Below, in pieces: positions 1-5,327 of a stretch of 5,327 nucleotides of DNA; within the stretch, counting starts at the first letter, position 1; the number at the start of each line of letters is the position of its first letter. The stretch lies in NCBI GenBank assembly GCA_001701295.1, contig DAAV01000036.1, positions 17,280-22,606 of the forward strand. Reading direction: 5' to 3'. The translations under genes were made by a program, and so were the position numbers. The notes beneath the pieces are model-generated. The model was not told where the DNA came from. It worked only from the letters and a program-made list of their open reading frames with translations, and ran no database searches. The DNA comes from Bacteroidales bacterium H10. Its GTDB lineage: Bacteria > Bacteroidota > Bacteroidia > Bacteroidales > Muribaculaceae.

Positions 1-1451
1 TCGATGACACGCGTGTTGTAGGCGGTGAAGGCCTGCGAGAGTTCGTTTTCCTCGCGCTTCTGAAGCAGGAAGAGATAGAGCGATTCCTTCACTTTCTGCT
101 GGCGCTCTACCGAAAGAAGGTAGCGGGCCTGCGAGGGGTTGGCGGCGATGCGCGAGGTGGTCTGACGCTCGCTCTTCTCAAGATTGGAGATCTGCGTATT
201 GAGCGAGATGATATGGTTGTCGACCGCTGTCAGGATGGAGTGGCGCAGCGATGCAAGCTGCTTGTCGAGGTCGGCCACCACGGGGTTTTTGACCGACGAG
301 TTGGCGGCGATCGTGTTGCGTTCGATCAGTCTCGTGTTGTAGGTGTCGATCTGATTCTCGATGCCGGGATTGTTGATGCCGACATTGCTCGGGAAGGTCT
401 GGTTGCGGTTGGCGTCGTTGGCGAGGTAGGCTCTGACGTAGCGGGTCATCTGCAGTTCGGTGCCGAGTGCAACGAGACGGTCGGAGGTCTCCTTGTTCTG
501 CGCCATGTAGAGGCTCGACGCCTGGTCGACGTCAGGGATCAGATGCGCGCTCTTGTAGGAGGAGATGTTATGGTCTACGTTGCCCAGCTCGCTCTCGATC
601 ACTCCGAGACGCTCGTTGATGAAGTTGGAGGTGCTGACGGCTATCTGGTTCTTGTCGAGCACCCAGTTCTCGTTGTAGACGTCGATAAGTGTGTTGAGCA
701 CATCGTCGGCGCGTTCGGTCGAGGTGTCGGCATAGGTGAGGTTGATAACGTTGCCTTTTTCGTTTTTAAGCGCCACCTTGAGTTTCGAGCGGAATGCGGA
801 AACGGCCGAGCGGAGGGGCATCTTGGAGACATGGAGATCATATGACGTCCCTTCCGCATAACTGTCGGAAGGAGTGACTATGATCTTGCCGGCCGGAGTG
901 CGCAACGTCTCGCCGAAATGCGCCTTGACGGCGCGGGGGGACGTCCGCCCTTCGGCTTCAAAATGGCTGAGAGTGATTTCATTGCCCGGACCCACGCTTA
1001 GGTCGAACGACGCGGGGCTTTCATCGCGGAGGTCGAGAAATGTCACCTTGACCGGAAGAGTCGCGCCATAAAGGACTTCGGTGTGATATTTGCCGTCGGC
1101 GGTGTAGCTGATGTCGAGGTCGAGACGTTTCACAACCTCCTCCATGAAGTTTTTAGACTCGAGCAGCGATATCTCGTCAAGCACGTTGGTGTTTGACGAA
1201 AAAAGGCCGAGATCGGAGAATCCGTCAAGTTCCGACGAAGTGGATTTCCCTTTTGAGTCATCCTTGATGCGGATTGAAGCGGTGCGCGTGTAGACGGGAG
1301 GTGTCATGAGCAGATAGGCCACAGCCAGCGAGACGCAGACCGCCAGCGACAGGAGTATCCAGGGCCATTTGCCCAGACCTGTCATGAATATGTCTTCAAG
1401 CCGCACGTTGTTGGCGATGTTGGGTTGTTTTTCTTTAGGCTTCGGTGCCAT
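1..1451 (-). CDS. Wzc/Wzz-like polysaccharide chain-length determinant, probable tyrosine autokinase (3' part outside window)
   Basis: This inner-membrane protein would control polysaccharide chain length and couple synthesis to export. The reading frame is open from the ATG at 1451-1449 to the left edge, giving 483 residues. A short cytoplasmic N-terminus is followed by a membrane helix at about residues 29-49 (WPWILLSLAVCVSLAVAYLL) and then a PPVYTRTASIRIKD segment (51-64) typical of the Wzz domain. The rest visible here is a long periplasmic region, rich in predicted helix. The last residues include LYLFLLQKREENELSQAF, a conserved stretch that in Bacteroidetes Wzc proteins comes shortly before the second membrane helix. 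Family members are commonly near 800 residues with a C-terminal Walker-type BY-kinase domain; that part is not visible, so kinase activity is inferred. It lies 35 bp downstream of the Wza-like gene in the same direction, almost certainly in one operon. A kinase-less Wzz homologue is the alternative. Confidence 0.9.
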   Translation of the reverse strand, partial: MAPKPKEKQPNIANNVRLEDIFMTGLGKWPWILLSLAVCVSLAVAYLLMTPPVYTRTASIRIKDDSKGKSTSSELDGFSDLGLFSSNTNVLDEISLLESKNFMEEVVKRLDLDISYTADGKYHTEVLYGATLPVKVTFLDLRDESPASFDLSVGPGNEITLSHFEAEGRTSPRAVKAHFGETLRTPAGKIIVTPSDSYAEGTSYDLHVSKMPLRSAVSAFRSKLKVALKNEKGNVINLTYADTSTERADDVLNTLIDVYNENWVLDKNQIAVSTSNFINERLGVIESELGNVDHNISSYKSAHLIPDVDQASSLYMAQNKETSDRLVALGTELQMTRYVRAYLANDANRNQTFPSNVGINNPGIENQIDTYNTRLIERNTIAANSSVKNPVVADLDKQLASLRHSILTAVDNHIISLNTQISNLEKSERQTTSRIAANPSQARYLLSVERQQKVKESLYLFLLQKREENELSQAFTAYNTRVI

Positions 1452-1486
1452 GTCGCTAAATGTATTTGGTTGTCAGGATTTTCGGT

Positions 1487-2287
1487 TTATTTGAATATCA
1501 GTACGGCGATCGATGTGGCGAGCGAGGCTATCGACACCCAGAACGATGCTGTGAGTACGTTGTTGCCGTTGACGGTGGTGGAGCGCTTTTTCATGTTGTT
1601 GGGCTCGACGTAGACTATGTCGTTCTGACGCAGATAGTAGACCGGCGAGGAGTAAAGCGCGTTGGCGTTGGTGAGGTCGACACGATAGGTGTACTGCCGG
1701 TTGCCTTCTTCTCTGACGACAAGCACGTTGTCGCGCTTTCCCGAGATGGTCAGATCGCCTGCCAGAGTGAGGGCTTCGAGTATGTTGATGCGGTCTTTGT
1801 TGATCTCGTAGCGTCCCGGACGGTTCACCTCTCCCATGACGGATATGCCGGTGTCGACATATTCGAGTGTCACGACAGGATCCTTGACAAGATCTTCCGA
1901 TATGAGACGGCGCTTTATATATTCCGTAGCCTCGCTGCGGGTCATGCCGGCGATATGTATCTTGCCTAAAACAGGGAAATCGATATCGCCTTCGGGAGAT
2001 ACAGTGTAGGCCGATACGGCCTGATTGTTATTGGAGGAATTGTTTGACGCCCCAACCCGTCGGGAAACGACAGGGAGGTTGAAGAGATCGGCGAGTACGG
2101 GATCTTTGGAATTGACAACTATCGAGATCTTGTCATTGGGCCGCACCTTGATGTCGGCGGTTTCCGTTATCTCGATCAGGCCGCCGTTGTAGGCGTCCTG
2201 CATATAGGTCACGTCTTTGGGTACGGAGCATGAGCTTAGAATCAGAAGCCCGGCTGCGAAAAGCGAGGATTTTAATTTATTTTTCAT
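1487..2287 (-). CDS. Wza-like polysaccharide export outer-membrane lipoprotein
   Basis: The 266-residue product should form or contribute to the outer-membrane exit channel for a capsule or exopolysaccharide. A lipoprotein signal peptide ends in the lipobox LSSC (17-20), with Cys20 the lipidated residue. A polysaccharide-export domain follows at about 45-143 (IKVRPNDKISIVV near its start; YTVSPEGDIDFPVLGKIHIAG at 94-114). An SLBB domain follows from about 147 (ISVMGEVNRPGRYEI), and the conserved YLRQNDIVYVEPN lies at 218-230. A hydrophobic C-terminal helix (about 247-265, ending VLIFK) matches the helix that Wza uses to cross the outer membrane. It is shorter than E. coli Wza (about 380 residues), as is usual for Bacteroidetes homologues. 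The ATG is chosen because the signal peptide begins directly there; no strong Shine-Dalgarno is seen, as is normal in this phylum. It is the first clear gene of the operon and its expression probably depends on the segment at 2562-2763. Confidence 0.93.
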   Translation of the reverse strand: MKNKLKSSLFAAGLLILSSCSVPKDVTYMQDAYNGGLIEITETADIKVRPNDKISIVVNSKDPVLADLFNLPVVSRRVGASNNSSNNNQAVSAYTVSPEGDIDFPVLGKIHIAGMTRSEATEYIKRRLISEDLVKDPVVTLEYVDTGISVMGEVNRPGRYEINKDRINILEALTLAGDLTISGKRDNVLVVREEGNRQYTYRVDLTNANALYSSPVYYLRQNDIVYVEPNNMKKRSTTVNGNNVLTASFWVSIASLATSIAVLIFK

Positions 2288-2558
2288 TTTATTATCGGCC
2301 GACAGTTAGTAGTCGGATGTTATTGTTGTGGGATGGTATTATGATATAGGGAAAAGGGGGAAGACCTGTGCCTGAAAGGGGAGGTCGGAAAGTGGGGTAA
2401 GTTGAGTCGAGGCAATAGCCTTTAATCCTGCTTGCGAATGTATACTATTGTAAATCAGTATATTGCGAGTAGGCGTCGAAAAGAATCGTCTGATGTCCCC
2501 AGGCATCCAATCGTGTTAGCAGGGAATGATTTAAAACTGGTAAGTTTTCTATAAATCA
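2288..2558 (-). promoter_or_regulatory. Long operon leader with C-rich, G-poor (rut-like) transcript strand
   Basis: This 271-bp stretch lies between the Wza-like start codon and the left recombination site and would be transcribed as 5' leader when the promoter faces left. No TAnnTTTG-type promoter on the minus strand is visible within it. At about 2347-2398 the transcript strand is pyrimidine-rich with long C runs and little G, resembling a Rho-utilisation region. Inside it a 5-bp stem pairs 2363-2367 with 2382-2386, just before a CTTCCCCCTTTTCCC-type tract. A second 5-bp stem pairs 2299-2303 with 2312-2316 immediately upstream of the start codon. A 6-bp stem (TATACT at 2441-2446 with AGTATA at 2457-2462) lies further up. 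Leader control by Rho or by UpxY-type antitermination is known for Bacteroides capsules; here it is inference, and no UpxY-like gene lies in the window. Confidence 0.4.
2339..2506 (-). CDS. Possible 55-residue leader ORF, unrecognised
   Basis: An open frame runs from ATG (2506-2504) to TAA (2341-2339), spanning most of the operon leader. The product begins MPGDIRRFFSTPTRNILIYN and ends FPLFPIS. I recognise no domain, signal peptide or membrane segment. Its ATG lies inside a TTGGATGC motif that also occurs near the recombination sites, so the apparent start may reflect that motif rather than translation. If translated, it would cover the C-rich region and could couple leader translation to Rho access. 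Chance open frames of this length are common, so it is listed only as a candidate. Confidence 0.15.
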   Translation of the reverse strand: MPGDIRRFFSTPTRNILIYNSIHSQAGLKAIASTQLTPLSDLPFQAQVFPLFPIS

Positions 2559-2583
2559 GCCTCTCTTTTTAAGAGATTTGGAT
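2559..2583. repeat. Left recombination-like site: palindromic core with TTT centre
   Basis: The core reads TCTCTT (2562-2567), TTT (2568-2570), AAGAGA (2571-2576), a perfect 6-bp inverted repeat around a 3-bp centre, followed by TTTGGAT (2577-2583). It matches the site at 2746-2770 at every position except the second base and the three central bases, which are reverse-complemented. A palindromic arm pair with an asymmetric centre is what a site-specific recombinase crossover site looks like. The opposite centres put the two cores in inverted orientation. Confidence 0.75.
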
Positions 2584-2763
2584 GCAGGATAACAAGCAGA
2601 TTGACAGTATATTAAATTGAGACTGCGAATTCTGGATGCAAAACAGTGTAATTTTTATAGTATTGCAAATCTTAAAAAATGACAAAATTCTTTTTCAGAA
2701 TTATGTTGTTTAACAGAAAATTTATAACTTTGCACCTGTTTTATAGGCTCTCTTAAAAAGAGA
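2562..2763. other. Putative invertible DNA segment carrying a promoter (phase switch)
   Basis: The two 15-bp cores at 2562-2576 and 2749-2763 are exact reverse complements of one another and enclose an AT-rich segment of about 190 bp with no credible gene. Invertible capsule promoters of Bacteroides fragilis are of similar size. The segment contains one good Bacteroidetes promoter, now pointing right. Recombination between the cores would map position x to 5325 minus x, moving the -7 box to about 2593-2600 on the minus strand, facing the polysaccharide operon. The present sequence therefore looks like the OFF orientation. A 6-bp hairpin (AATTCT 2686-2691, AGAATT 2697-2702) lies just upstream of the promoter and might bind a regulator. 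Inversion is inferred from architecture alone. Confidence 0.7.
2706..2732 (+). promoter_or_regulatory. Bacteroidetes-type promoter inside invertible segment, currently pointing right
   Basis: The -7 element is TAACTTTG (2725-2732), a full match to TAnnTTTG. The -33 element is weak: TTG at 2706-2708 leaves a 16-bp spacer, shorter than the usual roughly 20 bp. Transcription would start near 2740 and run into the 3' end of the convergent recombinase gene, where no rightward gene exists. This mismatch between promoter direction and gene layout is a main argument for inversion. Confidence 0.65.
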
Positions 2764-2770
2764 TTTGGAT
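2746..2770. repeat. Right recombination-like site: palindromic core with AAA centre
   Basis: The core is TCTCTT (2749-2754), AAA (2755-2757), AAGAGA (2758-2763), followed by TTTGGAT (2764-2770). The arms are palindromic, and the AAA centre is the reverse complement of the TTT centre of the left site. The downstream TTTGGAT is in the same direction as in the left site, so the flank is a direct repeat while the core is inverted. The site ends 2 bp before the recombinase stop codon begins. Confidence 0.75.
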
Positions 2771-2771
2771 A

Positions 2772-3977
2772 TCAAAGGCTGTGGATTATGATACTGTTGG
2801 CACGGTCAACGTCATCCGTGTCAAGACTTGCCAGATAGATCTGAGTGGTGGCTTCCGAATCATGGCCCATTCCTTCGCTGATGACGCGCATGGGTATGCC
2901 TTTGGCTCTGGCGGCGGAGGCCCAGCTGTGACGGGCGACATATAGAGTCAGCGGAATGGTGATTTCCACCATATCCGCTATTTTTTTAAGTGCGTGGTTT
3001 ATGTTGTAGCCCACATTACGATAGGTCGATCTTTCGTTCGCTTTCTTCTTTCTTATTATCGGCAGCAGATAGGGACTTTCATTTTCCGGATATTTGTCAA
3101 GGATATGCTGCATCTCTTCGGTCCATTCGATAACCAGCCGCTGGCCTGTTTTGCGGCGTCGGTATGAGATGCGTCCCCGTGCCAGATCCTCCTTCCGGAG
3201 AAATGCCATGTCGATTAGGCTCATGCCGCGGAGGTAGAAGCTCATTATGAACATGTCGCGGGCAAAATCGAGTGATTTGAGATTGGAGAGGTCGAGGCTC
3301 TTGATTTCCTTGATTTTGGCAAGAGGAAGAGCTCTTTTGACGGTCTTGCCTATGCCCGTGTAGACATGTCTGAAGGGATGTCGGTTTTCGATCAGGTCAT
3401 GTTCGGCGGCGCGGTTATAGACGGCGCGGAGTATGCGTATATAGAATGAGACGGTGTTGGGGGAGATGCCTTTCTTGCGTAGCCACGCCTCATAGTCTTC
3501 CATAATGTCTGACGTGAGGCAATCGATCATGATGTCTTTGCCGTTGCGGAATTTCCGGAAGCTGTTGAGCGTGGAGGTATAGGTCTCGGCGGTGCGTATC
3601 TTGCCGTTGGTGCGGAAACGAGCTATGCAATCGGTCATGAAGTTGAACAGCGAGTAGGAGTTGGTGAAGCGGTTGAATTCGTCGACGATGTCGTCGACAG
3701 TGTAGGAGAATCCTTTGTTTTCCATGCCGCGTTCGATCGTGACGAGCCGTTCCAGATCGCGGCGGATGAAATCGCGTATCGACAGGAGTCGTTGTCTTCT
3801 TTCGGGAAGATGGGAAAAGGTCGCGATGGCCGATCGTCTTTCATCCCATTCGGAGGGGAGGATGGTATAAGGAGAGAGAAGCCGTCTGATTTTCTTCGCG
3901 TGTATGATCTGATAATAGATCATGCCCTCTTCCTCCTGGCGGGGGGAGGGGCGGAATTTTATTTTTACAGAAGCCAT
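2772..3977 (-). CDS. Tyrosine site-specific recombinase, probable local DNA invertase
   Basis: The 401-residue product is a complete Bacteroidetes-type tyrosine recombinase. An arm-type DNA-binding domain occupies about 1-90 (MASVKIKFRPSP, then YTILPSEWDERR at 37-48), which supports the ATG at 3977-3975. A SAM-like core-binding domain lies at about 108-205 and the catalytic domain at about 215-395. Candidate catalytic residues are Arg250 (YLRGMSL), Lys276 (YRRRKTGQ), Arg349 and His350 (YVARHSWAS), His372 (GMGHDSEATT) and the nucleophile Tyr381 (TQIYLASL). The usual first His of the HxxR motif is Tyr346, a replacement I believe is seen in other Bacteroidetes recombinases. The set looks active. 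The gene converges on the invertible segment, its stop codon starting 2 bp from the right-hand site, so inverting that segment is its most likely job. Integrase of a nearby mobile element is the alternative, but no other element genes are visible. No clear promoter is seen upstream. Confidence 0.92.
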   Translation of the reverse strand: MASVKIKFRPSPRQEEEGMIYYQIIHAKKIRRLLSPYTILPSEWDERRSAIATFSHLPERRQRLLSIRDFIRRDLERLVTIERGMENKGFSYTVDDIVDEFNRFTNSYSLFNFMTDCIARFRTNGKIRTAETYTSTLNSFRKFRNGKDIMIDCLTSDIMEDYEAWLRKKGISPNTVSFYIRILRAVYNRAAEHDLIENRHPFRHVYTGIGKTVKRALPLAKIKEIKSLDLSNLKSLDFARDMFIMSFYLRGMSLIDMAFLRKEDLARGRISYRRRKTGQRLVIEWTEEMQHILDKYPENESPYLLPIIRKKKANERSTYRNVGYNINHALKKIADMVEITIPLTLYVARHSWASAARAKGIPMRVISEGMGHDSEATTQIYLASLDTDDVDRANSIIIHSL

Positions 3978-4061
3978 TTCATAAAAAGGTTGGTTAATCT
4001 CATTTAAACGTTAATTACGGACGGCAAAGAAACCAAATGACGCTGTAAATCCCGCTTATCC

Positions 4062-4080
4062 GCGCGCCAATTTTGCGCGC
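4062..4080. repeat. GCGCGC inverted repeat
   Basis: GCGCGC at 4062-4067 and again at 4075-4080 flank a 7-base CAATTTT spacer, giving a 6-bp GC-only stem in either transcript strand. It is not followed by a T run, and it lies upstream of both flanking genes, so it is unlikely to be an intrinsic terminator. It would sit in the recombinase leader or promoter region and might be an operator or an RNA hairpin. Confidence 0.4.
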
Positions 4081-4120
4081 AGGAAGCAACCGACTCGGTT
4101 TTCACCGTCTCGGAGAGGCG

Positions 4121-4165
4121 CTGCTCCGAAAGAGACTGCTCCGATAGACGCTGCTCCGACAGGGA
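4121..4165. repeat. Three tandem 15-bp repeats, CTGCTCCGA core
   Basis: CTGCTCCGA occurs at 4121-4129, 4136-4144 and 4151-4159, a strict 15-bp period, with similar AG-rich linkers (AAGAGA, TAGACG, CAGGGA). An inverted half, TCGGAG at 4110-4115, precedes them and could pair with any copy. The array lies upstream of both the recombinase and the TPR gene. It may be a set of binding sites for a regulator; a slipped-strand repeat without function is also possible. Confidence 0.6.
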
Positions 4166-4223
4166 CACGCGTGACATTGGAGCGGGTAAGTAATCCTCTC
4201 GAATGGCTCAGGGAATCAGCCAA

Positions 4224-4255
4224 TTTGTCCGAATAAGAAAAAATACGTAATTTTG
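4224..4255 (+). promoter_or_regulatory. Promoter of the TPR lipoprotein gene
   Basis: TTTG at 4224-4227 and TAATTTTG at 4248-4255 match the Bacteroidetes -33 and -7 consensus with a 20-bp spacer. The expected start near 4262 gives a leader of roughly 20-25 nt before the ATG at 4285. This is the best promoter match in the window. Confidence 0.75.
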
Positions 4256-4284
4256 TGGTATAAAGAGAAGACAATGAGCTGACA

Positions 4285-5327
4285 ATGGTTTTGCTGACAG
4301 GAATAACCCGATTCATACACCGGCTTTCACTTGTCGCTATATCGATTATAGCGACTGCGGTGTTATGCGTCAGCTGTTCCAATGGTGACCGGACGGTCAG
4401 GGAGGAAGAGTCGTTGCGCAGAGCACTGGAGGTGCAACGTCTGCGCAACCTCGCCCGGGGAGATGCCGTATCCGCTAAAATAGCGGCCATTGTCGACAGT
4501 ATGCGGGAGGGGCGCCACGATATTTTTTACTTTTCGTCGGTAAATGTATTGATTGACCAACTCTTCACGGAAGGAAGGTTCTCTCTTGCTGACTCGCTTG
4601 CGTCTGAGATGATTCAGGAAGCAGCCGATGAACGAGACTCCGTCGCCCAGGGAGTGGCACACAGAATCCGGGGACAGATGTTCTATAAACTCTTACGGCC
4701 GCAAAAGGCTTATGCCGAGTTTCTTCAAGGCCGCAGTCTGCTCCCGGACACGACCGTCGATCTGCAGATTTTCTCCAACGCCGCAAGTATGGATGAATGG
4801 GGATGGATTGCTGCCCGCGCTCTGAATGACACTGCCGGCATGAACCGGTGCGGACGGAGGTATGCTGAATCGGTGGCCCGGATGATGAAGACCGGATGGA
4901 GGGACTCTACGGCCCATTTTCCTGTCACGGCACTTGCCTTTGAGGCTCTGCAGTCGCTGTCGGAAGGCGATCTGACAACCGCACGACTAAAAATCATACA
5001 AGCCTCGGGCATGATCAACAAAAGATTTCCGGCCAATGCATACGAGCATTTCTATGAGGCGCGCAGCCGGCTAAACGCCGCATCCGGAGATATCGTCGGA
5101 GCCGTTGCCGACATCGACACTCTTATCAACGCCTATCGTTCATTACCCTGGTTTCAACGGATCGCCCTGCGCGAAAAAGCGAGATTGCTTGCCGACGCCG
5201 GCCGCAATGATCAGGCCGTGGCCGTAATGAACCGTCTTATGATGTTGAATGATTCGCTGAATTCCGAACAGACCGACCGCCAGCTCAGCGACCTGACTTC
5301 CCTCTACCGTTCCGAACTTGACCGCGA
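4285..5327 (+). CDS. TPR-type lipoprotein, probable N-terminal sensor part of a regulator (3' part outside window)
   Basis: The frame is open from ATG 4285 to the right edge without a stop, giving 347 residues. An in-frame TAA at 4261 with no other ATG after it fixes this start. The N-terminus has a basic stretch, then a hydrophobic segment (about 14-30) ending in CVSC, a poor but possible lipobox with Cys31; an uncleaved membrane anchor is the alternative. The rest is helical and TPR-like, clearest at about 257-322 (FYEARSRLNAASGDIVGAVA, then ALREKARLLADAGRNDQAVA). The final part, LNDSLNSEQTDRQLSDLTSLYRSE, resembles the linker that follows TPRs and precedes a membrane helix and histidine kinase or LuxR-type output domain in many Bacteroidales regulators. 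The output domain is not visible, so its type is unknown. It is divergent from the recombinase and has its own promoter. A regulatory role at this locus is plausible but unproven. Confidence 0.8.
   Translation, partial: MVLLTGITRFIHRLSLVAISIIATAVLCVSCSNGDRTVREEESLRRALEVQRLRNLARGDAVSAKIAAIVDSMREGRHDIFYFSSVNVLIDQLFTEGRFSLADSLASEMIQEAADERDSVAQGVAHRIRGQMFYKLLRPQKAYAEFLQGRSLLPDTTVDLQIFSNAASMDEWGWIAARALNDTAGMNRCGRRYAESVARMMKTGWRDSTAHFPVTALAFEALQSLSEGDLTTARLKIIQASGMINKRFPANAYEHFYEARSRLNAASGDIVGAVADIDTLINAYRSLPWFQRIALREKARLLADAGRNDQAVAVMNRLMMLNDSLNSEQTDRQLSDLTSLYRSELDR

Larger units (their letters stand above)
3978..4284. promoter_or_regulatory. Divergent intergenic region between recombinase and TPR gene
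   Basis: This 307-bp gap holds the 5' regions of two divergent genes. Leftward I find no full TAnnTTTG match for the recombinase; the nearest is a degenerate TTTCTTTG on the minus strand at 4025-4032 without a matching -33 box. Rightward there is a well-formed promoter at 4224-4255. Between them lie a GC-rich hairpin and three 15-bp tandem repeats, listed separately. No RNA gene was recognised. Confidence 0.5.

Noticed and set aside
213..845. Long plus-strand open frame of 210 codons
   Set aside because: It is antisense to the well-supported Wzc-like gene, has no recognisable domain, and has the valine-, glycine- and aspartate-rich composition typical of a shadow frame.
1460..1969. Plus-strand open frame of 169 codons
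   Set aside because: It lies opposite the Wza-like gene, whose domains are clear, and shows no motif of its own.
2579..2709. Very short plus-strand frames starting at the GGATG motifs inside the invertible segment
   Set aside because: They encode only about 12 and 25 residues of no recognisable type and are most easily explained by chance in AT-rich promoter DNA.
4062..4080. GCGCGC hairpin as an intrinsic terminator
   Set aside because: No T run follows on either strand and it sits upstream of both flanking genes, where a terminator would serve no visible transcript.
4121..4165. Tandem repeats as a CRISPR array
   Set aside because: The units are 15 bp and contiguous, with no variable spacers and no cas genes nearby.
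4056..4490. Minus-strand frame with five-residue repeats (VGAAS, IGAVS, FGAAP)
   Set aside because: The repeats are simply the 15-bp DNA array read in frame and do not fit a pentapeptide-repeat fold; the frame overlaps the start of the TPR gene and its promoter on the other strand.
4363..5036. Several overlapping minus-strand frames of 70-100 codons
   Set aside because: They are shadows of the TPR gene, which is open through the whole region and carries the convincing N-terminus and promoter.

Overview
The window looks like a gut-type member of the Bacteroidales, possibly close to Muribaculaceae or Bacteroides. The evidence is a short Wza-like lipoprotein followed by a Wzc-like protein, a Bacteroidetes-style tyrosine recombinase with an arm-binding N-terminus, promoters of the Bacteroidetes TTTG/TAnnTTTG type, and a TPR lipoprotein sensor. 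Genes have moderate to high GC, while the region at about 2530-2770 is strongly AT-rich. The genus is inferred; nothing in the window fixes it.

Layout. Positions 1-2287 (minus strand) hold the first two genes of a surface polysaccharide export operon. A Wza-like outer-membrane lipoprotein (1487-2287) is followed 35 bp later by the N-terminal 483 residues of a Wzc/Wzz-like chain-length protein (1-1451), which runs off the left edge. Positions 2288-2771 have no established gene. They hold a long operon leader with a C-rich, G-poor transcript strand and a doubtful 55-codon ORF, then a segment of about 190 bp bounded by two copies of a palindromic site whose central trinucleotide is inverted (TTT versus AAA). 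Positions 2772-3977 (minus) encode a 401-residue tyrosine recombinase whose stop codon begins 2 bp after the right-hand site. Positions 3978-4284 are a divergent intergenic region with a GCGCGC hairpin, three 15-bp tandem repeats and a well-formed promoter for the rightward gene. From 4285 to the right edge is the start of a TPR lipoprotein, probably the sensor part of a regulatory protein. It has no stop codon inside the window.

How it fits together. The only good Bacteroidetes promoter in the 2288-2771 gap (TAACTTTG at 2725-2732) points right, away from the polysaccharide operon and into the 3' end of the convergent recombinase gene. Inverting the bounded segment would place it at about 2593-2600 on the minus strand, facing the export operon across a leader of about 300 nt. 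The simplest reading is a phase-variable polysaccharide locus captured in the OFF orientation, with the adjacent recombinase as the likely inverting enzyme. This resembles the invertible capsule promoters of Bacteroides fragilis in principle, but the site architecture and a local tyrosine recombinase differ from the Mpi serine-recombinase system. Inversion itself is inferred and not observed.
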